Source of the DNA: Steroidobacteraceae bacterium
GTDB taxonomy: Bacteria; Pseudomonadota; Gammaproteobacteria; Steroidobacterales; Steroidobacteraceae
Reading direction: 5' to 3'
NCBI GenBank assembly: GCA_025451845.1
Contig: JANWJS010000004.1
Coordinates: forward strand, 62,001 to 126,000
DNA: 64,000 nt
Part shown: in pieces, positions 51,236 to 59,311 of the stretch
How positions within the stretch are numbered: position 1 is the first letter of the stretch
Layout of the letters: each line of letters begins with the position of its first letter
Program-made: the position numbers and the translations under genes
Notes under the pieces: generated by a model
What the model was told of the DNA's origin: nothing
Seen by the model: only the letters and a program-made list of their open reading frames with translations
Database searches by the model: none

Positions 51236-53554
51236 ATGGGGTGGTCACGTTCGGTCGGGCGCCGCCGCGGAGTGCGCAGCCCTTTCCATTGCCTTCTTCC
51301 GGGCCGCTCAGCGGTTCCCGGGGCGCGGCTCGCCTTGGCCTTTCTTGGGCTCGCGTGCGGCATGGCTGCAATGGCGCAGCAGCCTTCTGCCGCCGCAGCC
51401 GCGCCGCACCGCCTGCGGATCGGACTCGTGCTCTCGGGCGGTGGCGCGCGCGGCATGGCGCACGTCGGTGTGCTCAAAGTGCTGGAGAAGCTGCACGTGC
51501 CGATCGATGCCATCGCTGGCACCAGCATGGGGGCCGTGGTCGGTGGCCTCTACGCCAGCGGCCTTTCGCCGGAGCAGATCGAGGCCACGCTGCGCTCCAT
51601 CAATTGGCAGGAGGCGTTCCGCGACCGGCCGCCGCGCGAGGACCTGACCTTGCGGCGCAAGCAGGAGGACGAGAACTTCCTGGTCAAGTTTCCGATCGGC
51701 ATCAAGGGCGGCCGGCCCGCGCTGCCGATGGGGCTGATCGAAGGGCAGAGCCTCATGGAGGTGCTGCGCCGGCTGACGCTGCCCGTCGCCCGCACTACCA
51801 GCTTCGATGACCTGCCGACGCCGTTTCGGGCAGTGGCGACCGACCTCGAGACCGGGCAGGAAGTCGTCATCGGGTCCGGCGATCTCACCAGCGCAATGCG
51901 CGCCAGCCTGTCCGCGCCCGGCGTGTTTGCTCCCGTGGAGCGCGGCGGCCGCATGCTGATCGACGGCGGGATCTCCGACAACGTGCCGGTGGATGTGGCG
52001 CGCGCCATGGGCGTCGACTTGGTGATCGTCGTGGATGTCGGCTTTCCGCTGCAGCCGCGCAACAGGCTGAACAGCGTCACGGCGATCTCGAACCAGATGC
52101 TGGCGATTCTGATGCGGCGTAAGTCGCAGCAGGAGCTCGCGCATCTGAAGCCCCATGACATCCTGATCACGCCGCCGCTCGGCGATACCTCTTCCTTCGA
52201 CTTCGGCAACGTCAACCGCCTGCTCGGCGTAGGCGCCGCCGCCGCCTGGAAGATGCGTGACCGCCTCGCTGCGCTCGCAGTCGATCCCCAGCAGTACGCG
52301 GTTTACCAGGAGGGGCGCCAAGCGCCGCGCCTGCCGCCGCCGCGGATCGACTTCGTCAAGGTACAGACGGGCTCGGAGGGGAATTCACAGTCGATCGAGA
52401 AGCTGTTCAAGGACATGGTCGGCAAGCGTCTCGACCCCGATGCGGTTGGCCGGCGCATTACGACACTCTATGGCGAGGGGGGACTCGATACCCTGGACTA
52501 TCGTGTCGTGCGGCACGATGACGAGTACGGCCTTCTCGTCGACGCCCGCGGCAACTCCATCGGGCCCAACTATGTGCGCTTCGGCCTCAGCCTGCAGGAC
52601 GACTTCGAAGGCGACTCCAGCTACGATGCGGCGATGCGTTACGTGATGTCAGACATCACTCGCACGGGCGGGGAGTGGGTGACGGATGCGAAGATCGGAC
52701 AGACCGAGCTGTTGTCGACCGAGGTGTTCCTGCCGTTCTCGCAGTTCTCCGGCTGGTTCGTCATGCCGCACATCTCGGACCAGTCTAGCAACCTGCCGTT
52801 CCTCCAGGGGCAGAGCGAGCGTGCCCAGTACCGCGTGCACACGTTCGACTATGGGCTCGACCTCGGCAAGCAGTTCGGCAACTGGGGCGAGATCCGCACG
52901 GGTATATACCGGGAGGAGGGGCACTCGCGCCTCACCATCGGCGACCCCAACGATCCGCGCCTGGTCTTTCCGCCGTTTCAGATCTTCGGCAACAGAACGT
53001 ACTTCGTGCGTTTAGCCTACGACACTCTGGATGACGTCAACTTTCCGCACTTCGGCGAGCAGGCGGACCTGCAGTGGAGCGCTGTGAGAAACGTGGTCGG
53101 CGGCGCGCCGAACTCGAATCAGGTGGCGTTCGACTTTCTCGCAGCGCACACCTGGGGCGAGCGCAATACCGTGGCGCTGTCGCTGTCAGGCGGCGATACG
53201 TTGAATCGCGTCACCGACCTGCGGATGGAGTTCCCGCTCGGCGGATTCCTCGACCTGTCGGGCCTGCGGCAGTACTCGCTCTACGGCCCGCACTTCGGCA
53301 TCGGGCGGCTGTTGTTCTATCGGCAGATCGGTCGGGGCGGACCGGGCTATCTCGATGTGCCGGTCTACCTGGGGGCATCACTCGAGGCGGGCAATGTGTG
53401 GCAGAACATGAGCGACGCCAGATTCGACAATCTGCACAAGGACGCGAGCCTCTTCCTGGGTCTGGATACGTTCCTCGGGCCGGTCTACCTGGGGAGCGGC
53501 TTCGACGATCACGGAAACCAGGCGTTCTACCTGTTTCTCGGCAGAACTTTCTAG
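51236..53554 (+). CDS. Patatin-like phospholipase with outer membrane barrel (PlpD type)
   Basis: 772 residues from ATG 51236; starts at 51203 or 51224 are equally open. Signal-like segment near 30-48. Patatin domain: oxyanion GGGARG (68-73), nucleophile S97 in GTSMG, and D243 in IDGGISD. Then a POTRA-like region (about 375-455: IDFVKVQTGSEGNSQSIEKLF) and a C-terminal BamA/Bac_surface_Ag barrel ending in LFLGRTF. This matches type Vd secretion, in which the patatin domain is moved to the cell surface. It is a phospholipase by family. Confidence 0.85.
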   Translation: MGWSRSVGRRRGVRSPFHCLLPGRSAVPGARLALAFLGLACGMAAMAQQPSAAAAAPHRLRIGLVLSGGGARGMAHVGVLKVLEKLHVPIDAIAGTSMGAVVGGLYASGLSPEQIEATLRSINWQEAFRDRPPREDLTLRRKQEDENFLVKFPIGIKGGRPALPMGLIEGQSLMEVLRRLTLPVARTTSFDDLPTPFRAVATDLETGQEVVIGSGDLTSAMRASLSAPGVFAPVERGGRMLIDGGISDNVPVDVARAMGVDLVIVVDVGFPLQPRNRLNSVTAISNQMLAILMRRKSQQELAHLKPHDILITPPLGDTSSFDFGNVNRLLGVGAAAAWKMRDRLAALAVDPQQYAVYQEGRQAPRLPPPRIDFVKVQTGSEGNSQSIEKLFKDMVGKRLDPDAVGRRITTLYGEGGLDTLDYRVVRHDDEYGLLVDARGNSIGPNYVRFGLSLQDDFEGDSSYDAAMRYVMSDITRTGGEWVTDAKIGQTELLSTEVFLPFSQFSGWFVMPHISDQSSNLPFLQGQSERAQYRVHTFDYGLDLGKQFGNWGEIRTGIYREEGHSRLTIGDPNDPRLVFPPFQIFGNRTYFVRLAYDTLDDVNFPHFGEQADLQWSAVRNVVGGAPNSNQVAFDFLAAHTWGERNTVALSLSGGDTLNRVTDLRMEFPLGGFLDLSGLRQYSLYGPHFGIGRLLFYRQIGRGGPGYLDVPVYLGASLEAGNVWQNMSDARFDNLHKDASLFLGLDTFLGPVYLGSGFDDHGNQAFYLFLGRTF

Positions 53555-53580
53555 CGAGTCAGCTCAAAAGCACGTCACAG

Positions 53581-53659
53581 AGCGGCCCCTGGACCGCTCC
53601 CTCGGCCGCGGGGATCGAAAAGTCACAGGGCTGGCCGCGGACAGATCGGAGGAGCGATT
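53581..53659 (-). repeat. Intergenic hairpin repeat, copy D (inverted)
   Basis: On the minus strand: AATCGCTCCTCCGATCTG, then CGCGGCCAGCC, a short insert, then GCGGCCGAGGGAGCGG. The order and sequence match copy C in reverse orientation with a few substitutions. Located 27 bp after the patatin gene stop. Confidence 0.6.
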
Positions 53660-53741
53660 GGGGACAGCAGATGCCGGCCCGCAGGGCTCGGCGCAGGGAT
53701 GGGGCCGAGCACCTCGCTGGGAGCGATTTGCATCAATGGAT

Positions 53742-54008
53742 CTAGAGTCCTCGGCTCTCGGCCAGGTTTTCGATCTTGTCGAAGACGAGCGAGGGCCTGT
53801 CGCCGGCGCGCGAGTACGGGTGCCGGCGGCTCATGTCTGCGAGCGCGGCGTCACGCTCGTCGGGAGTGGGGTACCAATGAATGCGGTGCCACTCGGGACC
53901 GAGGATCTTCCGGAACGGGTCTCCCGGCGGAAGGCTGACGCGCACGCCAAAGGGGCGCTGCTTCTCGATCACCGGTGCCCTGAGGTTCTGTGACTGGCTG
54001 ATACCCAT
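53742..54008 (-). CDS. Small conserved-looking hypothetical protein (88 residues)
   Basis: 88 residues from ATG 54008; the longer frame upstream is non-coding by composition. The centre [20 protein letters not shown] (about 22-41) followed by [20 protein letters not shown] and [14 protein letters not shown] looks like a single alpha/beta domain with many charged and aromatic residues. No signal peptide. The spacer to msrA (divergent) is 118 bp. Function unknown. Confidence 0.6.
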   Translation of the reverse strand: MGISQSQNLRAPVIEKQRPFGVRVSLPPGDPFRKILGPEWHRIHWYPTPDERDAALADMSRRHPYSRAGDRPSLVFDKIENLAESRGL

Positions 54009-54126
54009 AGGGGCGGCAAGCTTAAGGTGGGGGCCGGCGGGGTGCAAGGACGCGGGTCCGCAGCGCTTGAGTTGCTTCCCCGGGGTCCCCACACTGGGAC
54101 CATTGCCGCCGCAGGAGATCTTCGCC

Positions 54127-54789
54127 ATGGCCCTCCTTCGCAAGAAGACCACGATGCCCGCCGCTGGGGAAGCACTGCCTGGCCGCAGCACGCCGCTCGA
54201 TGTGCCGCAGACGCATTACGTCAACGGACATCGCATCATTCCGCCGTTTCCTTCGGGTTTGCGCGAGGCAGTGTTCGCCCTCGGCTGCTTCTGGGGTGCC
54301 GAGCGGCTCTTCTGGCAACTCCCCGGGGTGTACTCCACAGCGGCCGGCTACGCCGGCGGCTTCACGCCAAATCCAACTTACGAGGAAGTCTGCACCGGGC
54401 TGACCGGTCACGCGGAAGTGATCCGCGTCATCTACGACCCGGAAAAGATCGACTACGAGGACCTGCTCAAGGCGTTCTGGGAATCGCATGATCCCACGCA
54501 GGGCATGCGGCAGCAGAACGATGTCGGCAGCCAATATCGGTCCGCCATTTATGTGGCCGACGCCGAACAGGAACAGGCGGCGGAGGAATCCCGACGCGCC
54601 TATCAGGCCCGGCTCACCGCCGGCGGCATCGGCGCGATCACGACCGAAATTCACCACGCGCCGCAGTTCTACTATGCCGAGGACTATCACCAGCAATACC
54701 TCGCAAAAAACCCGGACGGTTATTGCGGTCTGCAGGGCACGGGAATCTCGTGTCCGATCGGCAGCGGCGCACCGATTCCCGCGCATTGA
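54127..54789 (+). CDS. msrA: Peptide methionine sulfoxide reductase A
   Basis: 220 residues from ATG 54127, with AGGAGA 8 bp upstream. The catalytic C54 lies in [11 protein letters not shown], the MsrA signature. [40 protein letters not shown] and the C-terminal [14 protein letters not shown] with a possible resolving cysteine are present in full. It reduces methionine-S-sulfoxide in proteins. The ~40 residues before the core are a non-conserved extension; no signal peptide. Confidence 0.94.
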   Translation: MALLRKKTTMPAAGEALPGRSTPLDVPQTHYVNGHRIIPPFPSGLREAVFALGCFWGAERLFWQLPGVYSTAAGYAGGFTPNPTYEEVCTGLTGHAEVIRVIYDPEKIDYEDLLKAFWESHDPTQGMRQQNDVGSQYRSAIYVADAEQEQAAEESRRAYQARLTAGGIGAITTEIHHAPQFYYAEDYHQQYLAKNPDGYCGLQGTGISCPIGSGAPIPAH

Positions 54790-54838
54790 CCCGCGGCAAA
54801 GCTCCCGCCTCAGGAGTCCGCCCTCGCCTCGAGCCCCA

Positions 54839-54861
54839 GCTCGGCACGCTTCGTGCTGAGC
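54839..54861. terminator. 10-bp hairpin downstream of msrA
   Basis: GCTCGGCACG-ctt-CGTGCTGAGC with one G-T pair. It lies 50 bp past the msrA stop and is a candidate terminator without an obvious T-run. Confidence 0.4.
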
Positions 54862-54936
54862 AGACGTCAAAGCCTTCCCTGAAAAAGGCAATCGAGCGTC
54901 CCATCTCTGCCGGTTACCGAGCCGGTGGGGTGGGGG

Positions 54937-54969
54937 ATGACAATCAACAGTTGCGAGGCCCCTTGTCAT
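54937..54969 (+). promoter_or_regulatory. Inverted repeat overlapping the lipoprotein start codon
   Basis: ATGACAA (54937-54943) and TTGTCAT (54963-54969) are perfect arms 19 bp apart; the second arm includes the start ATG. GAGG at 54954 lies in the loop. As DNA it is an operator candidate; as RNA it could hide the start codon. Confidence 0.4.
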
Positions 54970-56905
54970 GAAAATCCTTGAGTGCGGACTGCGTACGCCC
55001 GCATGTGGCGTCAGCGTTTCTCCGAAGGAAATTTGCCAGAGTCATGTAAGAGTTGCCGCTGAGGGGCGGAGCATCCGTGCGCGAGTTGGCATCGGTGCGG
55101 CGGCGGTTGCCGCTCTGGCGCTCACGGCCTGCGGCGGAGGATCGAGCTCGGCGCCCTCGCAATCGGGCAGTCCGCCGCCACCCCCCGCGCAGTACACGAT
55201 CGGCGGCTCCGTCACCGGGCTCACGGGAACGGGCCTCGTCCTCCAGGATAACGGCGGTGACAACCTGTCGGTGGCCGCAAACGGGCCATTCACCTTTGCC
55301 ACGAAGGTCAATTCGGGAGCTGCCTACAGTGTTGCAGTCAAGACGCAGCCGTCCGGGCAGAGCTGCACGGCGACGAACGCCACTGGCACGGCCAGTGCGA
55401 ATGTGACCAATGTCACCGTCACCTGTACGAGCACGGCCTCGAACGTGACGATTGGCGGCTCGGTCTCGGGTCTCACCGGGACCGGACTCGTGCTGCAGGA
55501 CAACGGGGCCGACGATCTTCCCGTCTCCAAGAACGGTGCGTTCCAATTCGTGACCTCGTTGGCCAGCGGCACCAACTACACGGTCACGGTGTCCACGCAG
55601 CCGAGCGGTCAGATCTGCACGGTGACCAGTGGCACAGGTACGACGGCCAGCGCCAACGTGACCAACGTTGCGGTCAGCTGCAGCGCCGTGGCGGCGTCAG
55701 TCGGCAAGTTCGCGTACACGGCGAACAATGGCGACAGCACAATCTCCGGTTACACAATCGACCCGAGCACGGGCAAGCTCACGTCGGTCGGGCCTGCGGT
55801 GGCGGATGGCACGACGCCGGCCGCTGTATCACTGGCGCCGAACGGCAAGTTCGCGTTCTCTGCAAGCAATGACGGGAAGCAGATTTACGCCTTCACCATT
55901 GATCAGACTTCGGGAAAGCTCAGCCCGGTCGCCGGCGGCCCGTTCAACACCGGGTTCGCGACGGGATCGCCTTTTCCGGATATTGCCGTCGATGCGCAGA
56001 GCGCGCATCTCTATCTCGCTAGCGCCGGCGATGGCCAGGTCGCGGGGTTTTCAATCAATGCGACATCCGGCGCGCTCACGCCCCTGCCGCGCAGCCCCTA
56101 CAGTGCCGGTGCGCAGGCGGGCGCAATTCCGGCATTCAGCCCGGACGGCAAATTCCTCTACGTCATGGACCAGGGCACCACTGGCACCGCCCCCAATAGC
56201 GTTTTCGGATACTCGATTGGAAGCGACGGCTCCCTGACTGCGATTTCGGCCACTGGCTTTGCCGCGGGAATGAAACCGAGCTGGATCGCATTCACACCGG
56301 ACGGCAAGTTCGCTTATGTGTCCAACTCGGGTGAAGATTCGATCTCGGCCTACTCGGTGAATGCCACGACCGGCGCGCTCACGCCGCTGGCGACTCCAAC
56401 CTTTGCAACGGATGAGCATCCTCAGGATCTGACCATCAATGCGGCCGGCACATACCTGTACGCCCCCGTCGCCAACGGATCGACCCCCGGCGCCGTCGAT
56501 TGGTTTCCCATCAAAGCCGACGGAACACTTGGAACAAAGAACAGTATCCCTGCGGGTGTCAAGCCCGTGTACCTGGCAATCGACCCGGCAGTCGCGTACG
56601 CCTATGTGGCGAGCTCCGCCGGCGCGGAGGTGTATGGATACTCGATCAGTAAGACGACTGGCGCGCTCACGGCGGTGACCGGGAGCCCGTTCAGCACCGG
56701 CGCCGGCAGCCTCCCACAGTTCATCACGATCGATCCGAGCGGCAAGTTCGGCTACACAGCCAATGAGGGGACTGCGAACATATCGGGATTTTCGATCAAC
56801 CAGACTACGGGCGCACTGAGCGCTGTCCCCAACAGCCCGACGCCGGCGGGCCTGAAACCCATCTTCGTCTCCATCTCGCCGGAGGCGCCCGGCATCCGAG
56901 ACTGA
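54968..56905 (+). CDS. Lipoprotein with two Ig-like repeats and a lactonase-type beta-propeller
   Basis: 645 residues. A long N-terminal stretch, then hydrophobic GIGAAAVAALALTACGGGSS with the lipidation Cys about residue 55. Two ~80-residue repeats follow (YTIGGSVTGLTGTGLVLQDN... and VTIGGSVSGLTGTGLVLQDN...), like Ig-like/adhesion modules. Then seven or so blades, each with GKFAYTANNG or FAYVSNSG and a STGKLTSVG-type turn, the 6-phosphogluconolactonase-like propeller. Likely an envelope or surface protein; no clear lactonase catalytic assignment is possible. Confidence 0.82.
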   Translation: MKILECGLRTPACGVSVSPKEICQSHVRVAAEGRSIRARVGIGAAAVAALALTACGGGSSSAPSQSGSPPPPPAQYTIGGSVTGLTGTGLVLQDNGGDNLSVAANGPFTFATKVNSGAAYSVAVKTQPSGQSCTATNATGTASANVTNVTVTCTSTASNVTIGGSVSGLTGTGLVLQDNGADDLPVSKNGAFQFVTSLASGTNYTVTVSTQPSGQICTVTSGTGTTASANVTNVAVSCSAVAASVGKFAYTANNGDSTISGYTIDPSTGKLTSVGPAVADGTTPAAVSLAPNGKFAFSASNDGKQIYAFTIDQTSGKLSPVAGGPFNTGFATGSPFPDIAVDAQSAHLYLASAGDGQVAGFSINATSGALTPLPRSPYSAGAQAGAIPAFSPDGKFLYVMDQGTTGTAPNSVFGYSIGSDGSLTAISATGFAAGMKPSWIAFTPDGKFAYVSNSGEDSISAYSVNATTGALTPLATPTFATDEHPQDLTINAAGTYLYAPVANGSTPGAVDWFPIKADGTLGTKNSIPAGVKPVYLAIDPAVAYAYVASSAGAEVYGYSISKTTGALTAVTGSPFSTGAGSLPQFITIDPSGKFGYTANEGTANISGFSINQTTGALSAVPNSPTPAGLKPIFVSISPEAPGIRD

Positions 56906-56937
56906 AGTCCTCCTTCATCAAGGCAAAAAGGAGTGTC

Positions 56938-56964
56938 GCGGCCCAGGGTCGGTCCCTGGGCCGC
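56938..56964. terminator. 11-bp perfect hairpin, related to the repeat module 2
   Basis: GCGGCCCAGGG-tcggt-CCCTGGGCCGC lies 32 bp after the propeller gene stop. It resembles module 2 of the dispersed repeats (GCGGCCCAGGG ... TGGGCCGC), so it may be a solo copy acting as a terminator. Confidence 0.5.
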
Positions 56965-57101
56965 GGCCGTTTCAGCGCCTGCATCGAGCGGGACCGCGTG
57001 CCTGAAAGGCGACCGAAAGCCCTATACTGCTGCCGGCCGCGCCACGCAGGCATTGCGCGCGTGTGGTCATTACCGTACTCGATGCGATCCGAAGGTGCGC
57101 A

Positions 57102-58862
57102 ATGAAGGCACGATCTGCGATTCCTGCCCTGTTGATTCTCATCGCCGCCGCTCCGGCTCCGCAGGCGCTCGGCGCGCCGCGCCTGCCCGCCGGCGGCGAG
57201 TTCGCGCCGGTGCACGCGGCACACGGCATGGTGGCGAGCAGCAACGCGCTGGCCTCGGCGGCCGGCGTCGAGATCATGAAAGAGGGCGGCAACGCGATCG
57301 ATGCTGCAGTGGCGACGGGATTTACGCTGGCCGTGGTGCATCCTCAGGCCGGCAATCTGGGCGGCGGCGGCTTCATGCTGATCCGCTTGCACGACGGGGC
57401 TACCCACTTCATCGACTTTCGCGAGGCCGCGCCGGGCAAGGCCACCGCGACGATGTACCAGGATGCCTCCGGAAACGTGATCCCGGACTTGAGTACGGTG
57501 GGCTACAAAGCGATCGGTGTGCCGGGCTCGGTGAAGGGCATGGTGTATGCGGAGAAGCATTTCGGCAAGCTCGGGCTCGCGCGCGTAATGGCACCGGCCA
57601 TCCGGCTCGCGCGCGAAGGCTACACGCTGGGCTTCAGCGATGCGCGCCTGCTGGATCGCGCCTCGCGCCTCGCGGAGTTTCCGGATTCGCGGCGCATCTT
57701 TCAGAATGACGGCAAGGGCTGGCACGAGGGCGATGTCTTCAGGCAGCCGGAGCTGGCGCGCACGCTCGAGCTCATCGAGCGCGACCCGGACACCTTCTAC
57801 AGCGGAGCGATGGCGCGGCAGCTCGCCGATTTCATCCAGAAGGGCGGCGGTCTCATCACCGCGAAAGATCTCGCCGACTACCGCGTGCTCGATCGCAAGC
57901 CGGTCACGGGAACCTACCGGGGCCTCACTATCATCAGCGCGCCTCCGCCTTCCTCGGGCGGTATCGTCCTCATCGAGCTGCTGAACATCCTCGAGGGCTA
58001 CGACCTGAAGAGCACGGGGCTCGACTCGGCCGCCTCGATCCACCTGATCACCGAGGCCTACCGCCGCGCCTTCTTCGATCGTGCGGAGTTTCTGGGCGAC
58101 CCGGCGTACACAGACTCTCCGATGATGCTGCTCCTCGATAAACGCTACGCCACGGCCTGGCGCAACTCCATCCTGCCCGAGGATGCCAGTCCCTCGCTGC
58201 CGCTACAGCGGCCCGCCATCCTTCCGCAGCTTACGCGCTACGCCGCGGCGCACCCGGTCCTCGACCCGGGGCCGCAGTCGCGTCAGACCACGCACTATTC
58301 CGTGGTGGATGCGGCCGGCGATGCGGTTTCCGAGACCACCACGCTCAACGCCTGGTACGGCTCCGGCGTGACGGCGGGACGTCTCGGGTTCCTGCTCAAT
58401 GATGAGATGGATGACTTTGCCGCCAAGGTGGGCGTGCCCAACATGTTCGGTGTGCTGCAGGGGTCGGCGAACGCCGTCGGTCCCGGCAAGCGGCCGCTCT
58501 CCACCATGACTCCGACCATCGTGCTGAAGGACGGCAAGCTCTGGCTGGTTCTCGGGAGCCCCGGCGGTCCGACGATCGTCACGACGGTGGCCAATGTCCT
58601 GATCGATGTCGCCGACTACGGTCTCAACATCCAACAGGCGGTCGCGGCGCCGCGTTTCCACCAGCAGTGGATGCCGGACGAGCTCTTCATGGAGCCGGAC
58701 CGCTTCTCGCCCGATACGCTGCAGCTCCTTGCGGCCCACGGCTATCACCTCGCCTCAGGGGACCATGGCGATGCCGAGTGCATCGAGGTCGACCCCGTCA
58801 CCGGCGAGCGCCTCGGGGCGAGTGATCCGCGCACCGAGGCGGCGCGGGCGGTCGGCTACTGA
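57102..58862 (+). CDS. ggt: Gamma-glutamyltransferase
   Basis: 586 residues from ATG 57102, with GAAGG about 6 bp upstream. The signal peptide ends ALGAPRLP. The autocatalytic cleavage and nucleophile Thr is T396 in RQTTHYSVVD, with GSPGGPTI (about 486-493) in the second subunit. It is periplasmic and cleaves gamma-glutamyl bonds of glutathione and related compounds. The precursor length and order match bacterial GGT. Could also act on gamma-glutamyl polyamine products, but no direct link is seen. Confidence 0.95.
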   Translation: MKARSAIPALLILIAAAPAPQALGAPRLPAGGEFAPVHAAHGMVASSNALASAAGVEIMKEGGNAIDAAVATGFTLAVVHPQAGNLGGGGFMLIRLHDGATHFIDFREAAPGKATATMYQDASGNVIPDLSTVGYKAIGVPGSVKGMVYAEKHFGKLGLARVMAPAIRLAREGYTLGFSDARLLDRASRLAEFPDSRRIFQNDGKGWHEGDVFRQPELARTLELIERDPDTFYSGAMARQLADFIQKGGGLITAKDLADYRVLDRKPVTGTYRGLTIISAPPPSSGGIVLIELLNILEGYDLKSTGLDSAASIHLITEAYRRAFFDRAEFLGDPAYTDSPMMLLLDKRYATAWRNSILPEDASPSLPLQRPAILPQLTRYAAAHPVLDPGPQSRQTTHYSVVDAAGDAVSETTTLNAWYGSGVTAGRLGFLLNDEMDDFAAKVGVPNMFGVLQGSANAVGPGKRPLSTMTPTIVLKDGKLWLVLGSPGGPTIVTTVANVLIDVADYGLNIQQAVAAPRFHQQWMPDELFMEPDRFSPDTLQLLAAHGYHLASGDHGDAECIEVDPVTGERLGASDPRTEAARAVGY

Positions 58863-58869
58863 TCCGGAG

Positions 58870-58875
58870 TATAAT
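58870..58875 (+). promoter_or_regulatory. Consensus -10 box (TATAAT) ahead of the small membrane gene
   Basis: TATAAT lies 7 bp after the ggt stop and 60 bp before the GTG at 58936. No good -35 is seen 17 bp upstream, inside the ggt gene. A promoter for the following membrane protein gene is possible. Confidence 0.35.
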
Positions 58876-58935
58876 GCCCGCGGGGCGGCTTCGACCCCGT
58901 CGGAGTTCGGCCGCAGGCCGTGAAAGACACAACCC

Positions 58936-59295
58936 GTGCACTGGCTGCTCATGGCCCTGATCTCGCTGCATGCGCTGTCCGGGGTGTTCTGGGCGGGGTC
59001 GACTCTTGCGCTGACCCATACCTCGCCGGCGCACAGGATCACACCGGAGCTATTTCGCGCGCAAATGTCCGCGGCGGTCCTAACGATCGCTGCCGGCGCG
59101 GCGCTCTGGGGCACGGTGATCCGTGGCGCCCACGGGCCGATGGCGGATACTCTGGCGATCGGGGCGCTTTGCGCGATCGTGGCCGCTGGCGTACAGGTCG
59201 GCATGCGCAAATCGCCCGTGATGTCGCAACGGATCGCCGCGGTGTTGCTTTCGGTCACCGTCGTTTGCATGGTCATCTCGCCTTACGTAACCTGA
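58936..59295 (+). CDS. Small four-helix membrane protein of unknown function
   Basis: 119 residues from GTG 58936. Four hydrophobic segments (about 3-25, 45-62, 70-87, 99-117). Conserved-looking: LISLHALSGVFWAGSTL and the short VIRGAHGP. HALSGVFWAG has a His in the first helix, which resembles copper-resistance D or cytochrome-like small membrane proteins, but I would not assign function. No ribosome site seen. Confidence 0.65.
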   Translation: MHWLLMALISLHALSGVFWAGSTLALTHTSPAHRITPELFRAQMSAAVLTIAAGAALWGTVIRGAHGPMADTLAIGALCAIVAAGVQVGMRKSPVMSQRIAAVLLSVTVVCMVISPYVT

Positions 59296-59311
59296 CACGA
59301 TAGGTGCTTTC

